NCBI RefSeq assembly: GCF_018688355.1
Contig: NZ_CP061317.1
Coordinates: 1,248,091 to 1,312,090 of the forward strand
Source: Polynucleobacter sp. AP-Elch-400A-B2
GTDB lineage: Bacteria; Pseudomonadota; Gammaproteobacteria; Burkholderiales; Burkholderiaceae
Direction of reading: 5' to 3'
DNA: 64,000 bases
Made by a program: the position numbers and the translations under genes. The notes below the pieces were generated by a model. That model was not told the DNA's origin. It searched no databases and was given only the letters and a program-made list of their open reading frames with translations. Shown here piece by piece: positions 33,370 through 42,555 of the stretch. The number at the start of each line of letters is the position of its first letter. Within the stretch, counting starts at the first letter, position 1.

Positions 33370-35762
33370 ACTTTTCCAAGGGCCTTGAGAATTTTTTCAC
33401 AAGTAATGGGTTGGTCAAACACTGCCGTCTTAAAGGGTGCCAGAGCATCATTAATCGCATTCTGAACCGCTCCAGGAGCACCAGCAGTACCAGCCTCACC
33501 AGCACCTTTTGCGCCCAATTTAGATGACTGAGTTGGAGTCTCTACGTGAGCTACTTCAATATCTGGCATTTCATTAGCCATAGGCACCAAATAATCAGCC
33601 ATACTGCCATTTCGCAATAGCCCACTCTCGTCGTAGATACACTCTTCGAAAAGGACTCCGCCGATACCCTGAACAATGGCTCCGCGAACTTGCTCATCCA
33701 CCAACATAGGATTTAATACCCGACCGCAATCCTCAACCGCCCAATGTTTTAAAAGCTTTACAAATCCAGTATCCGGATCGACTTCAACATAAGAAGCCTG
33801 AACGCCATTCGTGAAAATAAATGGATATTCTTTTTGGGTGTAATGACGTGTGACCATCAGATCAGCCGAGAACCCTACTGGCAAAGTATCTGTCCGGAAA
33901 TAACCTATCCGTCCAATCTCACTAAATGGCAGAAGTTGCTCACCGGTGGCCTTATCTAATAAGTGACCACGGCGAACGGACAACTCTTCAGGTGATCTAT
34001 TCAGTATTGCACCCGCAAGCTTCAAGATATTTTCTTGCAGTGCCTGGCAAGCCAATAAGACCGCTTCACCACCCACTCCAGCACCACGCGAAGCCCAAGT
34101 GCCACCACCATAAGGAGTCACATCGGTATCGCCCGTAATGATGCGCACATTTTTAATGGAAAGGCCGACAGCATCAGCAGCAATTTGCGCATAAATACCT
34201 TCGGTACCTTGGCCCTGCTCACCAACACCGATCAATATCGATACAACGCCGCTTGGATCAAGACGCGCAGAGGCGCCATCCTGAGACGCAATACGTGCCC
34301 CACCCACACCGTAGAACGCCGGACTTGGATTTGTCAACTCGATTAGTGTGGCAAAACCAATTCCGCGATAAATACCTTTTTTACGCAACTCAGCCTGCTC
34401 TTTGCGCAAAGCAGAATAGTCCATCATCTTTTCGATGGTTCGCAAGCATTGCTCGTGTGACAATACTTCCAACTTAATTCCGGAAATTCCCGAGCAAGGA
34501 TAAGCATCATCAGGAATCACATTGCGCTTACGGAACTCTAAAGGATCCATCTTTAACTTTTGAGCTGCTAAATCAACCAAGCCCTCAGTCACAGCACAGG
34601 CAATTGGATGGCCTACGCCACGATATTGGCAGGTAGGTGTTTTATTCTGAAACACCACATTGAGTTTGGCACGGTAGTTTTGATGCTTATATGGTCCACC
34701 AACCAAGTTGACCACCTGGTTGCCCTCGATCGCACTGGTTCTTGGGAACATGGAGTAAGGGCCAATGGCCGTGAGATCGTCGATCTCGAAAGCCAGGATA
34801 TCACCCTCTTTATTGGCTGCAATACGTCCTTTAATCCGATGCTCACGCGCATGAATATCACTCGTAAATGATTCAAGTCGATCTGCAACAAATTTGACCG
34901 GGCGCTCCAACATCATCGCCAAACCCACCGTTGCAAAATCATCGGGATATGCATGCACCTTAATACCAAAGGATCCGCCTACGTCTTTACAAATGACATG
35001 GACATCAGACTCAGATAAGCCAAACTGACGGCAATATAAATCTTGCATCATGTGCGGCGCTTGTTGCGAGTGATACACCGTGAGGCGACGATCGCCGGGA
35101 TTGTAGTCGGCAATTTGGCAGCGCGGCTCTAAGGTAACTCCTGTATGTCGGCCAAATCCAAAGGTAGCTTCAGCCACAATATCTGCGGTTGCAAACACTT
35201 CATCTACCTGACCAACATCCAAGGTACGGGTAAAGCAAAGGTTGTCGCCTAGTTCAGGATGAATTACCGGAGTATCTGCGTCTAATGCTGTTTCCATTGA
35301 AACTACTGCGGGCAGCTCTTCCCACTCAACATCAACGAACTGCAAAGCATCTTCTGCCTGTGCGCGTGTCTCAGCAACTACCGCAACTACAGGCTCACCT
35401 TGCCAGCAAGCTCTATCAATTGCCAATGCATATTGAGGGGCGGATTTCATACCCGCAAGGTGGCCTAAGGTAGCAACCCATGGCTTACACAGCTCAGCCA
35501 TTTTCACGCCATCGACAATAGCCAGAACACCTGGCATCTTGCTAGCTTGTTCAGTATGAATTTTTCCAATTTTCATATGCGCTACTGGCGAACGCCAATA
35601 GACGACATGACCCATCCTCGGAAGCTGAATATCATCGACATAAGTGCCCTGACCCTCGATGAGTCGACGCGCCCCATGTCGAGGTTCACTGCTACCGATA
35701 TAGCGTTGGTCATTAGTTACTGGATCAAGTACCAATCCTTTGAGATCTACTGGCTTATTCAT
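33366..35762 (-). CDS. Molybdenum hydroxylase large subunit (CoxL/xanthine dehydrogenase family)
   Basis: A 798-residue molybdopterin cytosine dinucleotide enzyme subunit that inserts water-derived oxygen into a C-H bond. Seen: the N-terminal GARRLIEGQGTYVDDI, KDVGGSFGIKVHAYP, the active-loop PTCQYRGVGHP, and the catalytic Glu (about residue 756) in KGAGEAGT near the C-terminus. The form I CO dehydrogenase loop (AYXCSFR) is not present, so CO oxidation is unlikely. The FeS and FAD subunit genes and a CoxG gene lie directly upstream in one operon (20 nt to the FeS gene). Substrate is likely a heteroaromatic or aldehyde; see the monooxygenase at 39 kb. Confidence 0.88.
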   Translation of the reverse strand: MNKPVDLKGLVLDPVTNDQRYIGSSEPRHGARRLIEGQGTYVDDIQLPRMGHVVYWRSPVAHMKIGKIHTEQASKMPGVLAIVDGVKMAELCKPWVATLGHLAGMKSAPQYALAIDRACWQGEPVVAVVAETRAQAEDALQFVDVEWEELPAVVSMETALDADTPVIHPELGDNLCFTRTLDVGQVDEVFATADIVAEATFGFGRHTGVTLEPRCQIADYNPGDRRLTVYHSQQAPHMMQDLYCRQFGLSESDVHVICKDVGGSFGIKVHAYPDDFATVGLAMMLERPVKFVADRLESFTSDIHAREHRIKGRIAANKEGDILAFEIDDLTAIGPYSMFPRTSAIEGNQVVNLVGGPYKHQNYRAKLNVVFQNKTPTCQYRGVGHPIACAVTEGLVDLAAQKLKMDPLEFRKRNVIPDDAYPCSGISGIKLEVLSHEQCLRTIEKMMDYSALRKEQAELRKKGIYRGIGFATLIELTNPSPAFYGVGGARIASQDGASARLDPSGVVSILIGVGEQGQGTEGIYAQIAADAVGLSIKNVRIITGDTDVTPYGGGTWASRGAGVGGEAVLLACQALQENILKLAGAILNRSPEELSVRRGHLLDKATGEQLLPFSEIGRIGYFRTDTLPVGFSADLMVTRHYTQKEYPFIFTNGVQASYVEVDPDTGFVKLLKHWAVEDCGRVLNPMLVDEQVRGAIVQGIGGVLFEECIYDESGLLRNGSMADYLVPMANEMPDIEVAHVETPTQSSKLGAKGAGEAGTAGAPGAVQNAINDALAPFKTAVFDQPITCEKILKALGKV

Positions 35763-35782
35763 AATCAGTTTTCCCGGTCTTC

Positions 35783-36292
35783 TTAAGCGAGAGCAACAAC
35801 AGGTTTAATTTTTTCACCTTTGGCACGAGCTTCAAGCACGGCCATGATGGCGTCCACTATGGAATGGTAGCCGGTACATCTGCAGTAGTTTCCAGAGATC
35901 CATTCGCGCACTTCTTCACGAGTCGATTTGGGTTGTTTTTCTACCAATTCAGCTGCAGCAAGCAACATTCCAGAAGAGCAGAAGCCACACTGCATTGCGT
36001 TATGGCGCATAAAGGCTTCTTGTAAATCTGCTAGTGCCCCGCTCTTAGTCAATCCCTCGATTGTTTCTACTACACATCCATCAGCTTGCACGGCCAGATA
36101 TAAACAACCACGAATAATTTTGCCATCCACTTTCACGGTACAGGCGCCACAAGCTCCCTGCTCACAACCGAGGTGCGGACCCTTGAGATGGAGATCTTCT
36201 CGTAAAAAATCCACCAGATGACGACGTGGCTCAATCTCCGCATTGACTGTCAAACCATTGACGGTCATCGTAATTTTTTTCTTTAAGCTCAT
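35783..36292 (-). CDS. Molybdenum hydroxylase [2Fe-2S] subunit (CoxS family)
   Basis: A 169-residue subunit with two [2Fe-2S] clusters. The plant-type motif is GCEQGACGACTVKVDG; the second is QCGFCSSGM with SGNYCRCTGY. It passes electrons from the Mo centre to the FAD subunit. It lies between the FAD gene (43 nt upstream) and the large subunit gene (20 nt downstream). Confidence 0.93.
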   Translation of the reverse strand: MSLKKKITMTVNGLTVNAEIEPRRHLVDFLREDLHLKGPHLGCEQGACGACTVKVDGKIIRGCLYLAVQADGCVVETIEGLTKSGALADLQEAFMRHNAMQCGFCSSGMLLAAAELVEKQPKSTREEVREWISGNYCRCTGYHSIVDAIMAVLEARAKGEKIKPVVALA

Positions 36293-36335
36293 TGGAATCT
36301 CCGAACTAAATTTTATCTTTTTATATATTGATTAC

Positions 36336-37190
36336 TTAAGCAATTAAGTGCTTTAAGCCACGCTCTAATAAAACACCAATCAGATGTTGCTTAGTTTCTG
36401 CACTGTTAGTGATGTCTGCGATCGACTCAATCTCTTGCCTTGCGGCAGCAACTGCATTTGCGATTAATTCGTCATTAAGTGGCTTACCATCCACTAAGGC
36501 TTGAGCCTTCTTCGCCATAATCGGGGTAGCGCAAACAGAGAAGAAAGTGAAAGTGCAATCACTCAGAACATTGCCTGCCTTATTGGCAACCAGAGCTATT
36601 CCCGCAATCGCATAGTCTCCGTGACGGCGAGCTAGCTCATGGAAATAAAACACTTGATTACTGCTTGCAATGGGGATTTCTGTTGCTATCAGAATTTCAT
36701 TGGGCTCCAAGGAGGTGGTGTAGAGATCAATGAAAAAATCTTGCGCTGAAATTCGACGCTCTCCATCAGGGCCGCCGATCAGCATGGTGGCATTCAGTGC
36801 CAAGCTACAAGCAGGCCATTCAGCCGCAGGATCTCCATAGGCCAAAGAGCCACCCCAAGTTCCTAAATTGCGGATCGCTCTGTGTGCAATATGGGGGGCT
36901 GCAGCCTTAAGAAGTGGTGCATGCTGCGCAATCAGTTTGGAGTCTTCAATCTCGGTATGGGTTACTAATGCCCCAATACGTAATTGATCTCCGATAACTG
37001 AAATGCCTTTTAATTCATCTAAATTCGTGATGTCAATCAGTAAGCTAGGTTCAGAAAGACGCAGGTTCAAGGTAGCTAAAAGCGTCTGTCCACCCGCAAT
37101 CAATTGCGCGTCTTCGCCAGCTTCGGCCAACATAGCTAAGGCCTCGCTGAGAGCCTTCGGTTTTGCATAATCAAATGCTGCTGCTTTCAT
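36336..37190 (-). CDS. Molybdenum hydroxylase FAD subunit (CoxM family)
   Basis: A 284-residue FAD-binding subunit. Flavin-contact motifs are AGGQTLLATLNLRL (about 32-45) and TWGGSLAYGDPAAEWP; residues about 180 onward form the CO_deh_flav_C domain. Second gene of the operon, 40 nt after coxG. It delivers electrons from the FeS subunit to a quinone or other acceptor. Confidence 0.92.
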   Translation of the reverse strand: MKAAAFDYAKPKALSEALAMLAEAGEDAQLIAGGQTLLATLNLRLSEPSLLIDITNLDELKGISVIGDQLRIGALVTHTEIEDSKLIAQHAPLLKAAAPHIAHRAIRNLGTWGGSLAYGDPAAEWPACSLALNATMLIGGPDGERRISAQDFFIDLYTTSLEPNEILIATEIPIASSNQVFYFHELARRHGDYAIAGIALVANKAGNVLSDCTFTFFSVCATPIMAKKAQALVDGKPLNDELIANAVAAARQEIESIADITNSAETKQHLIGVLLERGLKHLIA

Positions 37191-37230
37191 TGTGTCTCCT
37201 CCACTACTTTTATATTGACATCGCCTCGCA

Positions 37231-37707
37231 TTATTCAGCTTGCGGGTCTGATTCCACTGGTGTTATTTCACCACCCAACTCTTTAGCAAATCGCTGGAAA
37301 AAATCATCTGCGATCTTTTTAGCAGAAGCGCTAATGAGTCGCCCACCAATTTGCCCCAACTTGCCGCCAATAGAGGCCTCAGTCGTATAGGAAACCAGTG
37401 TCCCGCCCTCGGCAGGCTTCAACTCAACCCGCGAACGACCTTTTGCAAATCCTGCAGCGCCACCCGAGCCCTCAAAGGCCATAGAACAGGACTGATCCGG
37501 AATGACATCACTTAAAAATAGCTTTCCTGAGAATCTGGCTCTGACAGGCCCAATTTTGAACATCACCTTGGCATGAATCTCCTCTGGAGAGACGCGACTG
37601 ATTTCCTCGCAACCTGGAATGGACTTTGCCAGCACATCAATGTCATTCAAGCCCTTCCACACATCTGGGATTGGGGCTGCAATGAGTTGCTCGCCATTTA
37701 ATTCCAT
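37231..37707 (-). CDS. CoxG-like SRPBCC protein
   Basis: A 158-residue START/SRPBCC-fold protein of the CO dehydrogenase subunit G family: MELNGEQLIAAPIPDVWKGL and LAKSIPGCEEI near the start. CoxG homologues recruit or mature Mo hydroxylases at the membrane, or bind quinone. First gene of the operon, divergent from the TetR gene with 105 bp between. ATTTCATT-type spacing leaves an AGGAGAT ribosome binding site directly upstream. Confidence 0.85.
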   Translation of the reverse strand: MELNGEQLIAAPIPDVWKGLNDIDVLAKSIPGCEEISRVSPEEIHAKVMFKIGPVRARFSGKLFLSDVIPDQSCSMAFEGSGGAAGFAKGRSRVELKPAEGGTLVSYTTEASIGGKLGQIGGRLISASAKKIADDFFQRFAKELGGEITPVESDPQAE

Positions 37708-37759
37708 TACATCTCCTCGGGGTTTGTACGAATAGAGTCTTATCTACCAATTGCTCAAC

Positions 37760-37787
37760 AATGTACCATTATTTAACTTTTGGTCAA
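37760..37787 (-). promoter_or_regulatory. Candidate promoter of the Mo-hydroxylase operon
   Basis: On the minus strand TTGACC, 16 nt, TACATT gives a sigma-70-like promoter in the 105-bp gap to the TetR gene, which is a natural place for TetR control. A short ATTG-N5-CAAT repeat overlaps the downstream side. Confidence 0.4.
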
Positions 37788-37812
37788 TAAGCCCAAATTC
37801 GGATAAACCCTG

Positions 37813-38523
37813 ATGACAATGAGTTTCGATCGAGACAGCAGCGCTAGAAGCAGTATCGCTACAGAAGTAGCTTCATCTAGTACGCCTGCACGTCGCAGAA
37901 TGAGTACTGTAGATCGTAAGCGTCAGATTCTGGATCGTGCTATCCAATACTTTGCAAAGCATGGAATGGATGGGCAACTCAGGAACCTAACAAAGGGATT
38001 GGGCATTACCCACACCCTGCTTTATCACTACTTCCCCACTAAGGACGCTTTAATTAAAGCAGTCTATGCGGATGTCTTCGAGTCACGTTGGAAGCCGGAG
38101 TGGGAGCAACTGCTCGATGACAAGCATCTTTCTCCCGAAGAAAAATTCAATGCCTTCTATATCGACTACTCAAACACCGTACTGACCTACGATTTTGTAC
38201 GTATTTTGATTTTCTCAGGCCTAAGTGATCACTCCATCAGTGACCGCTTCTTTGAATTATTACGCGATCGCCTATTACCGCGCCTTATCCGGGAAACCCG
38301 CAAACACTGCGGTCGTAGCTCGCGTAGTAAGCCTTCGCAGCGAGAATTAGAGTTTTTAATGGGCTTGCATGGCGGCATCTTTTATATTGGGATGCGACGT
38401 TGGATTTATGGGCAAGCCATTTATGACTCCGGCAACCCCCATACCGAACAAGAAATTATTCAAGATCGCATTAGCTCTTACCTTACTTCAGCAAAAACTT
38501 TATTTAATATTGGTAAAAAATAA
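37813..38523 (+). CDS. TetR/AcrR-family transcriptional regulator
   Basis: A 236-residue regulator. After about 30 Ser/Thr/Arg-rich residues comes the TetR helix-turn-helix: KRQILDRAIQYFAKHGMDGQ, then GITHTLLYHYFPTKDALIKA. The ligand domain is not assigned. It is divergent from the Mo-hydroxylase operon and upstream of the VOC, monooxygenase and ABC genes on the same strand (1-nt gap to the VOC gene), so it probably controls both arms. The start may be further in, at the ATG near residue 30. Confidence 0.85.
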   Translation: MTMSFDRDSSARSSIATEVASSSTPARRRMSTVDRKRQILDRAIQYFAKHGMDGQLRNLTKGLGITHTLLYHYFPTKDALIKAVYADVFESRWKPEWEQLLDDKHLSPEEKFNAFYIDYSNTVLTYDFVRILIFSGLSDHSISDRFFELLRDRLLPRLIRETRKHCGRSSRSKPSQRELEFLMGLHGGIFYIGMRRWIYGQAIYDSGNPHTEQEIIQDRISSYLTSAKTLFNIGKK

Positions 38524-38524
38524 A

Positions 38525-38983
38525 ATGACTAACTTAAGCTTAAATCACTTCTCCATTCGCAGCCTAGAGATTGAACAAACTACCAAGTTTTACTGTGATG
38601 TCTTTGGATTCACAGTTGGGCCTCGTCCGGACTTTCCTTTCCCGGGCGTCTGGCTATATAACGGCGATCAAAACGATTGGGCTAACGCAGTTGTGCATCT
38701 CATTGCGATTGATAAGAACAATCCGAATGGTTTGAAACAATATCTTGGCGAACGAGATCCTAGCTCACTCTATGGCTCTGGGGCAGTAGATCACATCGCT
38801 TTCTTTGCCACGGGATTAGAGACCAAACTGGCACTGCTGGAGAAGTTGGGCGTACCTTGCAGACAGCGTACCGTGCCCGCAATTAAATTACACCAAGTGT
38901 TTATGGATGATCCTAATGGGATTGTGGTTGAACTGAACTACCCTGCTGCAGAAAAGGCAGCGCTGGATGCCAAGGCTGCATAA
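38525..38983 (+). CDS. VOC-family (glyoxalase/extradiol dioxygenase fold) protein
   Basis: A 152-residue metal-binding protein. Likely ligands are His8 (LNHFSIRS), the His in VDHIAFFA and the Glu in GIVVELNY. Members are glyoxalases, ring-cleaving dioxygenases or epimerases. An upstream extension in frame covers the TetR end, but the ATG at 38525 directly after the TetR stop is the plausible start. Its place between a TetR regulator and a flavin monooxygenase suggests a step in a catabolic path, possibly ring cleavage or handling of an unstable product. Confidence 0.8.
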   Translation: MTNLSLNHFSIRSLEIEQTTKFYCDVFGFTVGPRPDFPFPGVWLYNGDQNDWANAVVHLIAIDKNNPNGLKQYLGERDPSSLYGSGAVDHIAFFATGLETKLALLEKLGVPCRQRTVPAIKLHQVFMDDPNGIVVELNYPAAEKAALDAKAA

Positions 38984-38989
38984 GTAAAG

Positions 38990-40228
38990 ATGGCCAAAAT
39001 ACTTGTCATCGGCGGATCTCTTGGAGGCTTATTTGCAGCCAATATATTGTTGCGCCAAGGGCATGATGTCACCTTGCTAGAAAAAGCCATAGGCTCTTTA
39101 GATGGTCGAGGTGCTGGAATCGTGACCCACGATGCTCTTGCAGATGCTTTAAGTGAGGCAGGTATTCAAGTAGATGACAGCCTGGGGGTTGCCGTATCAA
39201 AGCGGGTTACCTTGGGAATTGATGGCGAAAACCTAGGTGAAATGCCGCTCCCACAAATCTTGACTTCATGGAGCCGTTTATATCATCTATTAAAAAAGAA
39301 TTTTCCAAGCGAGCGTTACTTGCAAGGTAAGAATGTCAAAGTGGTGACACAAGACTCCCATAGTGTTCAGGTCAGCTGTGAAGATGGCAGCACTTATCAG
39401 GCAGAGCTCCTGATTGCATCAGATGGCATACGCTCCACAGTCCGATCCCAAGTAGCACCAAACATTCAACCTGAATACGCTGGGTATATTGCGTGGCGTG
39501 GAGTTTGCGATGAGAGTAATTTATCAAATTACACCCTAGATACCCTATTTAATTATTTTGGATTCTGCTTACCTAATGGTGAACAGATGCTGGGCTATCC
39601 AGTTGCAGGACCTGGCAATGACACTAGGCCTGGCAAGCGTCGTTATAACTTTGTTTGGTATCGCCCTGCATCTGAAGGTGATGAGCTAGTCAGGCTACTG
39701 ACTGATGCGGATGGTCACTATTATCCTACTGGTATCCCGCCACAAAAAGTCTCCTGGAAGCATATTGCCGAAATGCGCACAGTTGCGCGCGATATTCTGG
39801 CGCCGCAATATGCAGAAATTTTAGAGAAAACACCCTCACCTTTTTTGCAAACCATCTATGACGTTCGTTCGGAGCAAATCGTCTTCGGGAGAATTGCCTT
39901 GATGGGTGATGCTGCTTTTGTTGGTAGGCCTCATGTTGGTATGGGAGTAACTAAAGCCGGTGATGAGGCGATGGCAATTGCACGTCACATCGCAGCCTTA
40001 GGGGCAAGCCCTGCAGCACTCGAAGCGTACAGCAAGGAGCGTCTTGAGTTTGGGCAACAGGTTGTTGCAAGAGCGCAATACTTAGGGCGCTATATGCAAG
40101 CACAAGGTAGCAAAGGCAGCAGAGATAACACTAGCCTTCGTAGAAATGCAGATACTGTCATGGCAGAAACGGCCATCGATATCAGCACTCTGTTGGTGGC
40201 TGGAAAGGCAGTGCCAGAGTCGTATTAA
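38990..40228 (+). CDS. FAD-dependent monooxygenase, 2,6-dihydroxypyridine 3-monooxygenase-like
   Basis: A 412-residue single-component flavin hydroxylase. FAD-binding ILVIGGSLGGLFAANIL, then GAGIVTHDAL, the mid-domain YAGYIAWRGVCDES, and the FAD-ribityl motif GRIALMGDAAFVGRPHVGMG. Several of these (GxGIV, YAGYxxWRGV, GDAAxxxRPH) match the nicotine-degrading 2,6-dihydroxypyridine 3-monooxygenase family, as I recall it, more closely than phenol or salicylate hydroxylases. It is 6 nt after the VOC gene. Substrate remains inference. Confidence 0.82.
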   Translation: MAKILVIGGSLGGLFAANILLRQGHDVTLLEKAIGSLDGRGAGIVTHDALADALSEAGIQVDDSLGVAVSKRVTLGIDGENLGEMPLPQILTSWSRLYHLLKKNFPSERYLQGKNVKVVTQDSHSVQVSCEDGSTYQAELLIASDGIRSTVRSQVAPNIQPEYAGYIAWRGVCDESNLSNYTLDTLFNYFGFCLPNGEQMLGYPVAGPGNDTRPGKRRYNFVWYRPASEGDELVRLLTDADGHYYPTGIPPQKVSWKHIAEMRTVARDILAPQYAEILEKTPSPFLQTIYDVRSEQIVFGRIALMGDAAFVGRPHVGMGVTKAGDEAMAIARHIAALGASPAALEAYSKERLEFGQQVVARAQYLGRYMQAQGSKGSRDNTSLRRNADTVMAETAIDISTLLVAGKAVPESY

Positions 40229-40332
40229 CTTAAAACCGTTGTAGATTTTAGTATCACCAGAAGCATTCAGTTAAGATTTATATATTACGAAGTAGCCCTA
40301 TTAACAAACTGCTTTAAATGGAGGAGACAACC

Positions 40333-41568
40333 ATGAAACAAAAGGTAACGAATCAAACTAGAAGAAAAATGTTGATCGGCGGAGCTGCTGCTGCAAGTAC
40401 TCCACTGTGGATGAATGTAGCCAGCGCGCAGTCTGAAACAATTAAGATTGGTTTTCCGACACCGCTAACAGGGCCATTTTCTGCAGAGGCGCAAGATCAA
40501 GTAAAAGCAGCCGAATTAGCTATTAAAGAATTTAATGATGCTGGTGGCTTTAACGGTCGCAAAGCTGAACTGTTGGTTCGTGATGACAAACTCAATCCAG
40601 GTGAAGCCGCAACGCGCACTCTTGAGTTGATCGAAAAAGATAAGGTGAATTTTGTTGTGGGTTCACTGTCTGCTGCAACCCAGCTCTCTATCAATGCCGT
40701 TTGTAAAGAGCGTAAAGTTCTCTTTAACTCAATTAGTCAGTCTGATGCGATTAACGAAGTAAAAGACTGGAGTGTTTACACATTCCACGAAGCGCTTAAT
40801 CCAACCATGACAGCAGGCGCAGTGGCGCGCTACTCCATTCCCCGTTTCGGCAAAAAGATTGTGTTCCTCACTGCTGACTATGCTTATGGCCACGAGATGG
40901 TGCGCGCTTTTGAGCGTGTAGGTAAGGAAATGGGTGCCACTACATTGGCTGATATTCGCCATCCCTTGGGCGCATCTGATTACTCCGCATTCTTACCGCG
41001 TATTAAGGCCTTGAATCCCGACATCTTGGTGCTTTGTAATTTTGGTCGTGACCTCGTAAATGCGGCTAAACAATGTACCGACTTTGGCTTGAAGTCCAGC
41101 ATGAAAATTGTGACGCCAGTCTTGCTCTACACTGCACGCCTTGCTGGTGGACCAGAAGCATTCGAAGGTATCGTCGGTGGCACTTCTTACTACTGGGGTC
41201 TTGAGGACCGCATCCCTACAGCCAAGACTTTCAATGATGCATTCCGTAAGATGTACAACGGTTCAGTGCCATCAGACTACGGTGCGCTAGGTTACGCCGG
41301 AGTAAAAACAGTTCTTACTGCTGTGAAGAATGCTAAATCTACCGATACAAATAAGGTCATTACCGCATTAGAGAATCTCAAATATGACTTTTATAAAGGT
41401 CCTGAGTACTATCGCAAGTGTGATCATCAGGCAGTGCAAACGGTCATCATTGTGGAATCCAAATCCAAGAATATGAAGGACAAGTTTGACGTCTTTAATA
41501 TTCTGACGATTGAACCGACTACTGAGAAGAATATGCGTAGTTGCGCGGAGCTAGGCCACAAGGCTTAA
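40333..41568 (+). CDS. Liv-type ABC transporter substrate-binding protein
   Basis: A 411-residue periplasmic binding protein of the branched-chain amino acid / aromatic acid family. A twin-arginine-like signal (TRRKMLIGGAAAAST, cut after ASAQ) precedes IKIGFPTPLTGPFSAEAQDQ. The ATG at 40333 is preceded by GGAGGAG, which itself contains a false upstream ATG. Aromatic-acid importers often use this class, so the ligand may be the substrate of the neighbouring oxygenases. A stem-loop follows, then the permease genes. Confidence 0.88.
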   Translation: MKQKVTNQTRRKMLIGGAAAASTPLWMNVASAQSETIKIGFPTPLTGPFSAEAQDQVKAAELAIKEFNDAGGFNGRKAELLVRDDKLNPGEAATRTLELIEKDKVNFVVGSLSAATQLSINAVCKERKVLFNSISQSDAINEVKDWSVYTFHEALNPTMTAGAVARYSIPRFGKKIVFLTADYAYGHEMVRAFERVGKEMGATTLADIRHPLGASDYSAFLPRIKALNPDILVLCNFGRDLVNAAKQCTDFGLKSSMKIVTPVLLYTARLAGGPEAFEGIVGGTSYYWGLEDRIPTAKTFNDAFRKMYNGSVPSDYGALGYAGVKTVLTAVKNAKSTDTNKVITALENLKYDFYKGPEYYRKCDHQAVQTVIIVESKSKNMKDKFDVFNILTIEPTTEKNMRSCAELGHKA

Positions 41569-41578
41569 ATCTGAAATT

Positions 41579-41644
41579 TCAGGGCAGATCAACTGATTTG
41601 CCCTGAGCACCTCCCCTGATGCGAATAGCTGATGGGGAGTTTTT
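41579..41644 (+). terminator. Stem-loops between binding-protein and permease genes
   Basis: Two hairpins: TCAGGGCA / TGCCCTGA (41579-41606), and CTCCCC / GGGGAG (41611-41639) followed by TTTTT. The second is a weak intrinsic terminator, likely to give more binding protein than permease mRNA. Confidence 0.65.
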
Positions 41645-41656
41645 CTGAGTATATAT

Positions 41657-42541
41657 ATGACCGGTCTTACATTTGAACTTCTCTGCATGCAGCTACTCAC
41701 AGGAATTGCTCTGGGTAGTATCTATGCACTTCTAGCGCTGGGCTTGTGCCTTATTTTTGGCATGCTCAATGTAGTGAACTTTGCTCACGGCGCTTTCTTC
41801 ATGGTTGGCGCATTTATGGGCGTCTACTTTTTAGGCGTCACTGGCAACTTTTGGTTCAGCTTAATTCTCACACCGCTTGCCACTGGAGTCCTCGGATTAT
41901 TGACCGAGAGATTCTTGGTGCGCCCCTTATATGGCCGAGGCATTGACTACCCGCTGCTCCTCACCTTCGGCTTATCTTATGTACTCATTGAGGCAATGCG
42001 CGTCACTTTTGGTATCGAAGGTCTACCCTCCGTTACTCCCGACGGACTAAAAGGCACCCTCGACGTTGGCATTGGCTTCTTCCCTAAATATCGTCTGTTC
42101 CTGATTGCAGCTACAGCTGTCATCATTTTTGCAGTCTGGTTTTTCATTCAAAAGACTCGCTACGGCCTCATCATCAAAGCAGGTGCTGCCGACCAAGATA
42201 TCGTCAAGGTGCTTGGTATAGATATTGCTAAAGTGTGGTTAATGGTGTTTGGACTGGGCTGTGCGATCGCTGGCCTCTCTGGAATATTAGCCTCGCCTAC
42301 TCGTTCGGTTAACCCAGAAATGGGTATTCCGATCTTGGCGGAGTCCTTTGTTGTGACGGTTGTTGGTGGGATGGGATCACCGGTTGGCGCTGTTGTCGCA
42401 GGTCTATTGGTTGGCGTGGTTTACAGCATGACCTCCCTATTTTTCCCTGACCTTGCAGAACTTTCGATCTTCGTGCTGATGGCAGTTGTACTCTTAATTC
42501 GCCCACAAGGTTTATTTGGTAAAGCGGGGGCGATGGGTTAA
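41657..42541 (+). CDS. Liv-type ABC transporter permease (LivH family)
   Basis: A 294-residue inner-membrane permease with about eight helices. LLTGIALGSIYALLALGLCL and the LivH-typical GMLNVVNFAHGAFFMVGAF are visible, as is FVVTVVGGMGSPVGAVVAG, which contacts the ATPase. First permease gene after the stem-loops; its partner follows 14 nt downstream. Confidence 0.92.
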   Translation: MTGLTFELLCMQLLTGIALGSIYALLALGLCLIFGMLNVVNFAHGAFFMVGAFMGVYFLGVTGNFWFSLILTPLATGVLGLLTERFLVRPLYGRGIDYPLLLTFGLSYVLIEAMRVTFGIEGLPSVTPDGLKGTLDVGIGFFPKYRLFLIAATAVIIFAVWFFIQKTRYGLIIKAGAADQDIVKVLGIDIAKVWLMVFGLGCAIAGLSGILASPTRSVNPEMGIPILAESFVVTVVGGMGSPVGAVVAGLLVGVVYSMTSLFFPDLAELSIFVLMAVVLLIRPQGLFGKAGAMG

Positions 42542-42555
42542 TTCCCCGAATATTT

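Noticed and set aside
33366..37707. Naming the Mo hydroxylase an aerobic CO dehydrogenase
   Set aside because: The large subunit lacks the AYXCSFR loop of form I CO dehydrogenase and there are no CoxD/E/F genes; only the subunit family is shared.
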